Positions 1 to 7,269 of a stretch of DNA of 7,467 nucleotides are shown piece after piece; position 1 is the stretch's first letter, and each line of letters opens with the position of its first letter. Origin of the DNA: Alphaproteobacteria bacterium (GTDB lineage: Bacteria > Pseudomonadota > Alphaproteobacteria > Rhodospirillales > Rhodospirillaceae). The DNA is taken from the NCBI GenBank assembly GCA_003250275.1, contig QKGW01000274.1, positions 1 through 7,467 of the forward strand, in the 5' to 3' direction. The notes beneath the pieces are model-generated. The model was given only the letters and a program-made list of their open reading frames with translations, was not told the DNA's origin and ran no database searches. A program made the translations under genes and the position numbers.

Positions 1-619
1 CCTGCGACTTCAGATAGGCGGTGACGCGGTCGACGGTGTAGCCCGCGGCGACGCTGTTGAACTCGATCGCGCTCGCGCTGTCCTTGCACAGCACCTCGCC
101 GCCCGGCGCGGCCTCGGTGCGGATGTGATCCATCCCGACGACGCCGCGCAGCGCCCTGAGCCGGTCCGCGCCCGGATGCACGTCGACGCGGCCGCGCGGC
201 CCGAAGCCCCACGCCGAGAGCGCCGGCAGCAGGGTGATGTCGAACGCGCCGCCGCTCTCGCGGTTGAGGGTGCGCGCGTAGCCGTAGAGCTGCAGCACGC
301 TCGGCGGCACCTGCGCGCACGCGCCCGCGGGCGCGGCGTTGAAGCGCGAAACGTCGGAATCGTTGCGGTAGGTGGAAACCGTGCGGTCGACCTCGGCGAG
401 GATCGCCTCGACCCCGGCCTGAAGCCGCTCGGCCTTGGGCGTCTTGTCGCCCGCGACGTACTGCACCCGGTAGGTGCTCCCCATCGTCGGGCCGCCGAAG
501 CTCTGGACTTCCTTGCCGTTGCAGGCCGCGAGCAGGACGGTCAGGCCGATACAGGCCCACCGCCCCAACCCGATCGCAACCCGCCGCCCCGCCTCCGGCG
601 CCTCAACCGCCGAAGTCAT
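1..619 (-). CDS. apbE: ApbE FAD:protein FMN transferase, lipoprotein (3' end off the window)
   Basis: ApbE transfers FMN from FAD to a threonine in target proteins; here the obvious targets are NqrB and NqrC, encoded just upstream. The first 206 residues are visible and the gene continues past the left edge. The start chosen is the ATG at 619-617, which overlaps the nqrF stop by 17 bases in another frame. I see no Shine-Dalgarno at a usual distance, so translational coupling to nqrF is inferred. Residues 14-33 form a hydrophobic signal peptide ending in a lipobox, Leu-Ala-Ala-Cys (Cys33), indicating an envelope-anchored lipoprotein. Family motifs seen in order are GGPTMGSTYRV, STYRNDSDVSRFN, ESGGAFDITLLPAL, WGFGP and AIEFNSVAAGYTVDRV. 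The last corresponds to the usual Asp-Leu-Ser-x-Ile-Ala-Lys-Gly-Tyr region, but has Glu-Phe-Asn and Ala in place of the common Asp-Leu-Ser and Lys, so it is a somewhat divergent member. The reading frame is open throughout. Identification is firm; symbol follows family usage in nqr operons. Confidence 0.94.
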   Translation of the reverse strand, partial: MTSAVEAPEAGRRVAIGLGRWACIGLTVLLAACNGKEVQSFGGPTMGSTYRVQYVAGDKTPKAERLQAGVEAILAEVDRTVSTYRNDSDVSRFNAAPAGACAQVPPSVLQLYGYARTLNRESGGAFDITLLPALSAWGFGPRGRVDVHPGADRLRALRGVVGMDHIRTEAAPGGEVLCKDSASAIEFNSVAAGYTVDRVTAYLKSQ

Positions 620-1832
620 CGAGGAAGATACTGTCACGCTCCACTCCCAACTCCAGAAGCATCTTGATGACGGCCGCGTTCATCATCGGCGGGCCGCACA
701 TGTAGTACTCGCAGTCCTCGGGAGCCGGATGGTTCTTGAGGTAATTGTCGAAGAGGACGTTGTGGATGAAGCCGGTCGCGCCGGTCCAGTTGTCCTCGGG
801 CAGCGGGTCGGAAAGCGCGAGGTGCCAGGTGAAGTTCGGGTGCTCCGCCTGAAGCTGGTCGTACTCCTCGACGTAGAACGCCTCGCGCAGCGAGCGCGCG
901 CCGTACCAGAAGGTGATCTTGCGGTCGGTCTTGATCCGGCGGAGCTGGTCGAAGATGTGCGAGCGCATCGGCGCCATGCCCGCGCCGCCGCCGATGAACA
1001 CCATCTCCGCATCGGTCTCCCGGGCGAAGAACTCGCCGAACGGGCCGTAGACGGTGACCTTGTCGCCGGGCTTGAGGCCGAACACCCACGACGACATCTT
1101 GCCGGGCGGAATGTCGTCGCGTCCGGGCGGCGGAGAGGCCACGCGGATGTTGAATTTGACGATGCCCTTTTCGTCGGGGTAGTTCGCCATCGAGTAGGCG
1201 CGGATCACCGGCTCGTCGACCTTGGAGACGTAGCGCCAGAGGTTGAACTTGTCCCAGTCGGCGCGGAATTCCGCGGGAATGTCGAAGTCCTTGTAGTGGA
1301 CCTCGTGCGGCGGCGCTTCGAGCTGCACGTAGCCGCCCGCGCGGAAGTTGACGTGCTCGCCCTCGGGCAGGCGCAGCGTCAGCTCCTTGATGAAGGTGGC
1401 GACGTTGGGATTGGACTCGACCGTGCATTCCCACTTCTTGACGCCGAACACCTCTTCGGGGACGACGATCTTCATATCCTGCTTGACCGGGGTCTGGCAG
1501 GCGAGACGCCAGCCTTCGAGCATCTGGCGGCGGTTGAAGTGCCCTTCCTCGGTCGGCAGCATCTCGCCGCCGCCGGAGCGGACGATGCACTTGCACTGCG
1601 CGCAGGTGCCGCCGCCGCCGCACGCGGAGGAGAGGAAGATTTCGCTGCCCGCGAGGGTCTGCAGCAACTTGCCGCCCGCCTCCACGGTGATGTCGCGCTC
1701 GCCGTTGATCTCGATCGTAACGTCGCCCGAGGCGACCAGACGCGAACGCGCGAACAGAATGATGACCACCAGCGCCAGCACGATGCCGGTGAACATGCCG
1801 ACGCCGGTCAGGATGATTTCAGTGTTGCCCAT
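603..1832 (-). CDS. nqrF: Na+-translocating NADH:quinone reductase subunit F (NADH dehydrogenase)
   Basis: NqrF is the electron entry subunit: it oxidises NADH in the cytoplasm through FAD and passes electrons to a [2Fe-2S] centre. The 409-residue product has the normal family length. One N-terminal membrane helix (about 6-28) is followed by a ferredoxin domain with the cluster ligands Cys71, Cys77, Cys80 and Cys112 (spacing C-x5-C-x2-C, then a distant Cys). The reductase part has the FAD motif RAYSMANY at 211-218, the NADH-site glycine motif GGGAGMAPMRSH at 281-292 and CEYYMCGPPMM at 374-384, and ends in the typical LDDFGG. The ATG at 1832 is preceded by a strong purine-rich ribosome binding site (GAGGGGG) in the 14-base gap after nqrE. 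NqrF is specific to Nqr and has no direct counterpart in the related Rnf complex, which helps fix the identity of the operon. Confidence 0.98.
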   Translation of the reverse strand: MGNTEIILTGVGMFTGIVLALVVIILFARSRLVASGDVTIEINGERDITVEAGGKLLQTLAGSEIFLSSACGGGGTCAQCKCIVRSGGGEMLPTEEGHFNRRQMLEGWRLACQTPVKQDMKIVVPEEVFGVKKWECTVESNPNVATFIKELTLRLPEGEHVNFRAGGYVQLEAPPHEVHYKDFDIPAEFRADWDKFNLWRYVSKVDEPVIRAYSMANYPDEKGIVKFNIRVASPPPGRDDIPPGKMSSWVFGLKPGDKVTVYGPFGEFFARETDAEMVFIGGGAGMAPMRSHIFDQLRRIKTDRKITFWYGARSLREAFYVEEYDQLQAEHPNFTWHLALSDPLPEDNWTGATGFIHNVLFDNYLKNHPAPEDCEYYMCGPPMMNAAVIKMLLELGVERDSIFLDDFGG

Positions 1833-1846
1833 GCCTCACATCCCCC

Positions 1847-2455
1847 TCAGATCTGCACGCCGGAAAAGGACATGAACCCCAGCGCCATCAGACCGATGGT
1901 GATGAAGGTGATGCCCAATCCCTGCAGACCGGCGGGCACGTCGCTGTACTTGAGCTTCTCGCGGATGCCCGCCAGCGCGGTGATCGCGAGCGCCCAGGAA
2001 AGGCCGGAGCCGACGCCGTAGACGCCGCTCTCGGCGAAGGTGTAGTCGCGCTCGACCATGAACAGCGAGCCCGCGAGGATCACGCAGTTCACCGTGATCA
2101 GCGGCAGGAACACGCCGAGCGCGTTGTAGAGGCTGGGCACGTATCTATCGAGCGTCATTTCGAGGATCTGCACGATCGCGGCGATCACGCCGATGTAGCT
2201 CAGGAGCCCGAGAAAGCTCATGTCGACATCGGGGAGACCGGCCCAGGCGAGCGCGCCATCCTTGAGCAGGTAGCGGTAGATCAGGTTGTTGGCCGGGACC
2301 GTGATCGCCTGCACCACCACCACCGCGACGCCGAGGCCGATCGCGGTTTCGACCTTCTTCGAGATCGCGATGAACGAACACATCCCGAGGAAGAAGGCGA
2401 GCGCCATGTTCTGAACGAAGACGGCGCGGAAGAACAGGCTGAGGTAATGCTCCAT
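1847..2455 (-). CDS. nqrE: Na+-translocating NADH:quinone reductase subunit E
   Basis: NqrE is an integral membrane subunit that, with NqrD, holds an iron-sulfur centre inside the membrane between NqrF and NqrC. The 202-residue protein is almost entirely hydrophobic, with about six membrane segments. The iron ligands known from the Vibrio cholerae structure correspond to Cys26 (in FFLGMCSF) and Cys124 (in PLITVNCVILAG). The C-terminal part, from IREKLKYSDVP to GLMALGFMSFSGVQI, is typical of the family. Compared from memory with the Vibrio protein (198 residues), there is an extra four residues in the loop near 66-79 (GALAWAGLPDVDMSF), which shifts the second cysteine from 120 to 124. The ATG lies one base after the nqrD stop, and GGAGG inside the end of nqrD supplies the ribosome binding site. 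Confidence 0.98.
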   Translation of the reverse strand: MEHYLSLFFRAVFVQNMALAFFLGMCSFIAISKKVETAIGLGVAVVVVQAITVPANNLIYRYLLKDGALAWAGLPDVDMSFLGLLSYIGVIAAIVQILEMTLDRYVPSLYNALGVFLPLITVNCVILAGSLFMVERDYTFAESGVYGVGSGLSWALAITALAGIREKLKYSDVPAGLQGLGITFITIGLMALGFMSFSGVQI

Positions 2456-2456
2456 C

Positions 2457-3122
2457 TCAGTAGGCCTCCGCGCGCACGTGGGTGGTGATGTGGAAGTTCG
2501 GCTTCTCCTGCTGGCTGGTCTTCCAGGTGCGCAGCGCCCAGATCGCGAGACCGATCAGGAAGAACGCCGACGGCGGCAGGAGCAGCAGGCCGTTGGGGAT
2601 GTACCAACCGCCTTCGTTGACCGTCGGCAGGATGGTGTGGCCCATCAGCTTGCCCGCGCCGAAAAGCTCGCGGATCACGCCGAGGGTGATCAGCATGACG
2701 CTGTAGCCGAGCCCGTTGCCGATGCCGTCGAAGAACGACAGCTTCGGCGGGTTCTGCATCGCGAAGGCCTCGGCGCGGCCCATCACGATGCAGTTGGTGA
2801 TGATCAGGCCGACGAACACCGAGAGCTGCTTGCTCACCGAGAAGGCGTAGGCCTTGAGCAGCTGATCGACCACGATCACCAGCGACGCGATGATCACCAT
2901 CTGCACGATCATGCGGATCGACGACGGGATCTGGTTGCGGATCGCGGAGATCGACAGGTTCGAGAAGGCGGTCACCATGGTCAGCGCCAGCGACATCACC
3001 AGCGCGGTCCTGAGGTTCGAGGTCACCGCGAGCGCGGAACAGATGCCGAGGATCTGCAGGCCGATCGGGTTGTTGTTGAAGACCGGGTTGAACAGAACTT
3101 CGCGGACGGTCGGTTTTGCCAT
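2457..3122 (-). CDS. nqrD: Na+-translocating NADH:quinone reductase subunit D
   Basis: NqrD is the partner of NqrE: an inverted-topology homologue that shares the intramembrane iron-sulfur centre. The 221-residue product has about six membrane helices. The expected ligands are present as Cys28 (LGICSALAVT) and Cys111 (ITNCIVMGRAEAFA), matching Cys29 and Cys112 of the Vibrio cholerae protein. Other family landmarks are NPIGLQILGICSALAVTSN near 18-36, SVFVGLIITN at 101-110, and DGIGNGLGYS at 132-141. The ATG at 3122 follows the nqrC stop by two bases, with a purine-rich AGGGGGA site just upstream. NqrD is homologous to RnfE, but the neighbouring NqrA and NqrF settle it as Nqr. I see no frameshift or missing segment. 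Confidence 0.98.
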   Translation of the reverse strand: MAKPTVREVLFNPVFNNNPIGLQILGICSALAVTSNLRTALVMSLALTMVTAFSNLSISAIRNQIPSSIRMIVQMVIIASLVIVVDQLLKAYAFSVSKQLSVFVGLIITNCIVMGRAEAFAMQNPPKLSFFDGIGNGLGYSVMLITLGVIRELFGAGKLMGHTILPTVNEGGWYIPNGLLLLPPSAFFLIGLAIWALRTWKTSQQEKPNFHITTHVRAEAY

Positions 3123-3124
3123 GA

Positions 3125-3913
3125 TTATGCGTCCCCCTTCTTCAGGTTCTGCAGGAAGGGTCCGAAACCATCCGGACCAAGCCAGAAGTGCACCAGATTA
3201 TCCACGCCCCTGCTGGTCAGCGTGGCGCCCGCGATGGCGTCGACCTTGTGCACCGCCTGCGGGCTGCTCGGGTCGACGCCGCCCTTGACCACCGCCACGT
3301 CGAGGCGGCCGCTGTCGTCGTAGACCTGCTTACCCGGCCATTGCGAGAGCCAGCGCGGGTTGTCGACCTCGCCGCCGAGGCCGGGGGTCTCGGCGTGCTG
3401 GTAGAAGCCGAAGCCGGCGACGGTCTTGAGATCGCTCTTGAGCGCGATGAAGCCGTAGAGCGTCGACCACAGGCCATAGCCGCGGATCGGCAGGATCAGG
3501 GTTTCGATCCGCCCGTTCTTCTCGACCAGATAGGCGATGCTGTAGCGTTCGAGCCGGTGGATCGAGGCGATGTCCTTCGACGCCGGCAGGATCTTCGAGA
3601 GCGACGGGTCCTGCGCCGCCTTGAGCGGGTCGAAGGTGCGCGGGTTCTCGGCGTCGGTGAAGCGGCCGGTTTCGAGGTCGACGACGCGCGGGGTGATCCC
3701 CTCGCCGAAGATCTTCCGCACCTCGGCGCCGGTCGCGTTGTCATTGAGCATCCCGGCGATGCGCAGAATGCTGCGCTGCTTGTCGAGCAGCGCGTTCTGC
3801 TGCTGGGTCTGCTTGAGCGACACCGCCGCGCCCGCGACGAATACCGAGCACACCAGGCACACGGCCAACGCCACGGTCAGCGTGCGGCCGATGGTTTCCT
3901 TTTTCTCAGCCAT
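3125..3913 (-). CDS. nqrC: Na+-translocating NADH:quinone reductase subunit C, covalent FMN carrier
   Basis: NqrC carries a covalently bound FMN on the periplasmic side and relays electrons towards NqrB. The 262-residue protein has one N-terminal membrane helix (about 10-32), then a soluble domain. The flavinylation motif lies at 225-233 (DAIAGATLT), with Thr231 as the expected FMN-ester residue. Other family motifs are GYGLWS at 145-150 and HAETPGLGGE at 173-182. The ATG at 3913 lies inside the end of nqrB, an 8-base overlap in another frame, and is preceded by GGAGGG about ten bases upstream. The Thr must be modified by ApbE, whose gene is three genes downstream. Length and motifs are those of an intact protein. 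Confidence 0.98.
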   Translation of the reverse strand: MAEKKETIGRTLTVALAVCLVCSVFVAGAAVSLKQTQQQNALLDKQRSILRIAGMLNDNATGAEVRKIFGEGITPRVVDLETGRFTDAENPRTFDPLKAAQDPSLSKILPASKDIASIHRLERYSIAYLVEKNGRIETLILPIRGYGLWSTLYGFIALKSDLKTVAGFGFYQHAETPGLGGEVDNPRWLSQWPGKQVYDDSGRLDVAVVKGGVDPSSPQAVHKVDAIAGATLTSRGVDNLVHFWLGPDGFGPFLQNLKKGDA

Positions 3914-5117
3914 TGCGCGCGGCCCTCCGCTTGATATTGGCCCGGATCACGAAATGGTCGATCAAAGGCGCGAACAGGTTGGCGAACAGGATCGCCAGCA
4001 TCATCCCTTCGGGGAAGGCCGGGTTGATCACCCGCACCATCACCACCATCACCCCGATCAGCGCGCCGAAGATCCACTTGCCGGTGTTGGTCATCGAGGC
4101 CGACACCGGGTCGGTGGCCATGTACATCATCCCGAAGGCGTAGCCGCCGAGCACGAGGTGCCAGTACCACGGCATCGCGAACATCGGGTTGGTGCTCGAA
4201 CCGATCAGGTTGAGGAGGGTGGAGAAGCCGATCATGCCGATCATCACGCCCGCGACGATGCGCCACGAGGCGATCCCCGCGAAAACGAGGAAGCCGCCGC
4301 AGATCAGGATCGCGAGCGTGCTGGTTTCGCCGATCGAGCCGGGCATGAAGCCGAGGAAGGCGTCCCACCAGCTCATTCCGTTGGCGGTCATCGCCTGCAC
4401 CCCGCCCGAGGCGGCGTTGCTGAGCGCGGTCGCACCGGCGTAGCCGTCCACCGGCACCCAGACGCGGTCGCCCGACATGAACGCGGGGTAGGCGAAGAAC
4501 AGGAACGCGCGCGAGACCAGCGCCGGGTTCATGAAGTTCTTGCCGGTGCCGCCGAACACCTCCTTGCCGAGCACCACGCCGAAGCTGATGCCGACCGCCG
4601 CCTGCCAGAGCGGCAGGCTCGGCGGCAGGATCAACGCGAACAGCACCGAGGTGACGAAGAAGCCCTCGTTGACCTCGTGCCCGCGGATGGTGGCGAACAG
4701 CACCTCCCAGGCGATGCCGACGACGAAGATCGTCACGTAGAGCGGCAGGAAGTGGAACGCGCCGAACACCAGGTTGTCCCACACGCTGGCGGGATCGAAG
4801 CCCGCGAGCAGGCGGATGAAGACGAAGCGCCAGCCGTCCTGCGCCGCAAGCAGATCGGGCTGCTGCGCGAACACCGCGTTGGCCTGATAGCCGATGTTCC
4901 ACATCCCGAACGCCATGATCGGGAAGGTGGTCAGCCAGACCATCGTCATCATGCGCTTGAGGTCCATGCTGTCGCGCACGTGGGCCGTGGTGTGGGTGAC
5001 CAGGTCAGGCCGGTAGAAGAACGTGTCGATCGCCTCGTAGAGCGCGCCGAAGGCCTGGAATTTGCCTCCCGGCTCGCACTGATGCCCGATCTTGTCCAGA
5101 AGTTTCCGCAGACCCAT
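3906..5117 (-). CDS. nqrB: Na+-translocating NADH:quinone reductase subunit B, Na+ channel and quinone-reducing membrane subunit
   Basis: NqrB is the large membrane subunit carrying covalent FMN and riboflavin; it couples quinone reduction to Na+ export. The frame is open upstream to 5234, but the right start is the ATG at 5117. The product then begins MGLRKLLDKI, as in the family; the start lies two bases after the nqrA stop and has a GAGGG ribosome binding site. The resulting protein has 403 residues. Landmarks are EPGGK near 15-19, HVRDSMDLKR at 46-55, HEVNEGFFVTS at 147-157, KEVFGGTGKNFMNPAL at 185-200, the flavinylation motif DGYAGATALS at 224-233 with Thr230 as the FMN-bearing residue, and ATDPVSASMTNTGKW at 334-348. 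About ten hydrophobic segments are visible. Against the Vibrio protein, recalled from memory, the region around 80-115 is roughly ten residues shorter, which I take as normal family variation. Confidence 0.98.
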   Translation of the reverse strand: MGLRKLLDKIGHQCEPGGKFQAFGALYEAIDTFFYRPDLVTHTTAHVRDSMDLKRMMTMVWLTTFPIMAFGMWNIGYQANAVFAQQPDLLAAQDGWRFVFIRLLAGFDPASVWDNLVFGAFHFLPLYVTIFVVGIAWEVLFATIRGHEVNEGFFVTSVLFALILPPSLPLWQAAVGISFGVVLGKEVFGGTGKNFMNPALVSRAFLFFAYPAFMSGDRVWVPVDGYAGATALSNAASGGVQAMTANGMSWWDAFLGFMPGSIGETSTLAILICGGFLVFAGIASWRIVAGVMIGMIGFSTLLNLIGSSTNPMFAMPWYWHLVLGGYAFGMMYMATDPVSASMTNTGKWIFGALIGVMVVMVRVINPAFPEGMMLAILFANLFAPLIDHFVIRANIKRRAARNG

Positions 5118-5119
5118 GC

Positions 5120-6454
5120 TCAGCCCTCTTTCTCGATGCGGGCCAGCACTTCCCGCAGCACCGGACCATATTCGTACTTGCCCGCGCAGACGTAGGTGCA
5201 GAGCGCGAGGTCCTCCTCGTCGAGCTCCAGGCACCCGAGCTTCTGCGCGGTTTCGGTATCTCCCACCAGAAGCGCGCGAAGCAGCTGCGTCGGCAGGATG
5301 TCGAGCGGCATCACCGCCTCGTAGTTGCCGATCGGCACCATCGCGCGCGGGCTGCCGTTGGTAGTGGTGGTGAACGGCAGCAGGCGGCGGGCGAGCGAAC
5401 TCGACAGGAACGCCCGGGTGACCGAGTGCTTGCGGGTGCCGAGCCGCAGGTAGTGCATGAACTCGCGGTCGTGCCCCTCGGGCACGACGCTCACTTGAAC
5501 GTGGTAGCGCCCGAGCCAGGCCGCCGCGCCGCGCGAGGTGCGCCCGCCGAACACCGAACCCGAGATCACCCGCTGGTCGCCGGCTTCGAGTTCACCCTCG
5601 ACGAGATCCGCGAGGCTCGCGCCGAGGCGGGTGCGCAGCAGCCGCGGGCGGCGGACGCCGGGGCCCGCGAGCGCGACGACGCGCTCGGTCCAGAGCGTGC
5701 CGGTGGTGAACAGCTTGCCGATCGCGACGACGTCCTGATAGCCGATCGTCCACACCGTCTTCTTCGCGCCGACCGGGTCGAGGAAGTGGATGTGGGTTCC
5801 GGCGAGGCCCGCCGGATGCGGCCCCTCGAACTCCTCGACTTCGACGCCGGGGACGTCCTCGCCCGGCAGCGCCGCGCCGGGCGCCTTGCAGAGGAACACC
5901 TTCGCCAGCCGGGTCAGCACCGTCAGCCCCTGCGCGAAGGCCTCGGGCTCGCGGGCGACGACGACGGCGGGAGCCGCCGAAAGCGGATTGGTGTCGATCG
6001 CGGTGACGAAGATCGACGACGGCGTCGCGTCGACCGCGGGAACCTTGCTGAACGGCCGGGTGCGCAGCGCCGCCCACAGACCGGACTGCTGCAGGTTGTC
6101 GCGCACCTGGGCGTCGCTCAAGGCGGCGAGTTCGCCCGCCTCGTAGCGCGCGAAGCCGACCGCATCGTCGCCATCGACGTCGATCACGATCGACTGGAAC
6201 AGGCGGCGCTCACCGCGGAAGATATCGCGGACGACGCCCGCGGCGGGCGCGGTGAAGTGAACCCCGGGGTTGGTCTTGTCCGCGAACAGCGGCTGACCGA
6301 GTTGAACCCGATCCCCCGCCTGCACCAGCATCGTCGGCTTCAGACCGGGGTAATCGAACCCGATCAGCGCGACACTGCGGACGGGCCGTCCGTCGTGGAT
6401 TTCTTGAACGGGCTCGCCTGAGATCGGCAAGTCCAAACCAAGTTTGATTCGCAT
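5120..6454 (-). CDS. nqrA: Na+-translocating NADH:quinone reductase subunit A
   Basis: NqrA is the peripheral cytoplasmic subunit of the complex and the usual first gene of the operon. The 444-residue product is of normal length and aligns over its whole span with the Vibrio protein as I recall it. Examples are GLDLPISGEP at 6-15, NPGVHFTAPAAGVV near 62-75, SGLWAALRTRPFSKVPAVDA, FVTAIDTNPLSA, GPHPAGLAGTHIHFLDPV, SLAGP-like ALAGPGVRRPRLLRT, TTTTNGSPRAMVPIGNYE, and the C-terminal ELDEEDLALCTYVCAGKYEYG. The ATG at 6454 gives the family N-terminus, although no strong Shine-Dalgarno is visible before it, only a weak GGGC about eight bases upstream. NqrA has no Rnf counterpart of the same type, so its presence with NqrF identifies the operon. 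It lacks its own nearby upstream gene, so transcription of the operon probably begins in the intergenic stretch at its 5' side. Confidence 0.98.
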   Translation of the reverse strand: MRIKLGLDLPISGEPVQEIHDGRPVRSVALIGFDYPGLKPTMLVQAGDRVQLGQPLFADKTNPGVHFTAPAAGVVRDIFRGERRLFQSIVIDVDGDDAVGFARYEAGELAALSDAQVRDNLQQSGLWAALRTRPFSKVPAVDATPSSIFVTAIDTNPLSAAPAVVVAREPEAFAQGLTVLTRLAKVFLCKAPGAALPGEDVPGVEVEEFEGPHPAGLAGTHIHFLDPVGAKKTVWTIGYQDVVAIGKLFTTGTLWTERVVALAGPGVRRPRLLRTRLGASLADLVEGELEAGDQRVISGSVFGGRTSRGAAAWLGRYHVQVSVVPEGHDREFMHYLRLGTRKHSVTRAFLSSSLARRLLPFTTTTNGSPRAMVPIGNYEAVMPLDILPTQLLRALLVGDTETAQKLGCLELDEEDLALCTYVCAGKYEYGPVLREVLARIEKEG

Positions 6455-6887
6455 TGCAAAGCCCGTTTATCGATTGGAACTAAAGACATTCACTAAAGTC
6501 GCACAGGCTACGATCGCCCGGTGTCCGCGGCGGCGCCCCCTGCCGAAGCCGCCCGCTGATAGATGTATGCCGTAAGCCGCGAAAGACCACATCCCGCCGA
6601 CGGACATCGCCAAAGAAACCCGGCGCGGCCCGCCGCCCGGCGCACAAAAGCGCCCGCCGATCGTCCCGGAGAAGGACGCGGTCGAGAGAAAAGGCCTGTT
6701 GCCGTGAAGGAACCATGTCTTTGGTGGTATCGGCTCGGTAGGTACGACGGGTGCCCGCCATTCGCAGGGGCGCAGACGAGAGCACCCCTCCCCCACGCCG
6801 AGTTGATTTCATTTCAGGTAGGGTTGAAAAATTTTCCGGCAAGAGCCCTCGTGCGAAAGCTGGGAGTGCAGACGCCATGCGACAAGA

Positions 6888-6909
6888 GGCTTCGCCGCAC
6901 GGCGAAGCC
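6888..6909. repeat. Perfect inverted repeat, possible terminator or dispersed intergenic repeat
   Basis: Arms GGCTTCGCCG (6888-6897) and CGGCGAAGCC (6900-6909) are exact reverse complements around a two-base CA centre; as RNA it would form a stable GC-rich stem of eight or nine pairs with a four-base loop or larger. On the minus strand it is followed by TCTTGT, only a poor T-run; on the plus strand TTTT comes about ten bases later. It lies between the dsdA remnant and nqrA, both read leftward, so a role in ending transcription from the right is plausible but unproven. Its form also resembles dispersed palindromic repeats of GC-rich proteobacteria; copy number elsewhere in the genome cannot be judged here. 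Confidence 0.6.
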
Positions 6910-7036
6910 CGACCCCTCGGATTTTCCACGATGAAAAGGCGGTATTGGCGGCGGCGGGCCCAATCCGGCCCCGTCGGGTATTTTTGCGACACCCACCCAC
7001 GCGCCATTCCGGCAAACCTCAAAAGTGGTCCATCAC

Positions 7037-7046
7037 TGATGCATCA
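7037..7046. promoter_or_regulatory. 10-base palindrome, possible operator
   Basis: TGATGCATCA is a perfect palindrome in the intergenic stretch, 224 bases past the stop of the dsdA remnant and about 580 bases before nqrA. It is enclosed by an imperfect longer inverted repeat, GTGGTCC near 7025-7031 and GGACCGC at 7061-7067, with one position that does not match. Palindromes like this can bind dimeric repressors, but I know of no regulator to assign and a chance occurrence is quite possible. Confidence 0.2.
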
Positions 7047-7269
7047 TTCTGATCGAAAGCGGACCGCTGTCAAGTCGAGGAGCCGGTATGCGGAAGGTTA
7101 TATACCTATAGATTCAAGGGTTTATTAAATACGCGAACGTCCGGCCAAGGAGAGGAAAAGTTCTGCCAGGCGCTTATAGCCTGAAGGTCATAGTCGCGAC
7201 GGACGGCTAATCCTCGCCGCCGCCCGTCGATAGAATCGGAGAGCAAGGTTTACCGGCCACGCCCGCGGC

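Larger units (their letters stand above)
6455..7269. other. 815-base non-coding stretch upstream of nqrA
   Basis: No frame on either strand gives a protein I recognise. The longest open frame, on the minus strand from 7022 to 6480, is arginine-rich, passes through a perfect hairpin repeat, and has the look of chance translation. The stretch probably contains the promoter and leader of nqrABCDEF, but no pair of -35 and -10 hexamers stood out enough to call. What can be seen: a perfect inverted repeat at 6888-6909, a small hairpin at 6639-6654 (arms GGCGC and GCGCC around a six-base loop), a direct repeat of CCCGGCGC at 6619-6626 and 6636-6643, a palindrome TGATGCATCA at 7037-7046, and an AT-rich patch at about 7098-7132. 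I saw no tRNA, recognisable riboswitch or insertion-sequence end. Confidence 0.7.

Noticed and set aside
474..2021. Long plus-strand open frame (515 residues) across nqrF and nqrE
   Set aside because: It is antisense to two clearly conserved genes and has the repetitive Arg/Ala/Val/Asp/Glu make-up of a GC-rich shadow frame.
3570..5195. Long plus-strand open frame (541 residues) with a histidine-rich run
   Set aside because: It is antisense to nqrC and nqrB; the histidines are reverse reading of Met/Val/Ile codons in membrane helices, not a metal-binding protein.
603..6454. Rnf complex instead of Nqr
   Set aside because: NqrD and NqrE resemble RnfE and RnfA, but full-length NqrA and NqrF, and NqrB with its Nqr N-terminus, are specific for Nqr; there is no RnfB or RnfC.
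6541..6600. Possible minus-strand promoter with TTTCGC and TATCAG 17 bases apart
   Set aside because: Position suits nqrA, but the match to the -35 consensus is only about half; not good enough to annotate.
6480..7022. Minus-strand open frame of 180 residues in the nqrA upstream region
   Set aside because: No recognisable domain, Arg-rich composition, and part of it is simply the translated hairpin at 6888-6909; long chance frames are common at this GC content.
7098..7132. AT-rich patch as a promoter
   Set aside because: Hexamers such as TTGAAT and TTAAAT occur, but none form a pair at 16-18 base spacing with good matches on the minus strand, and it is more than 600 bases from nqrA.
6455..7269. 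CRISPR array, tRNA or insertion-sequence ends
   Set aside because: I saw no regularly spaced repeats, no tRNA-like arm pattern and no terminal inverted repeats with target duplication.
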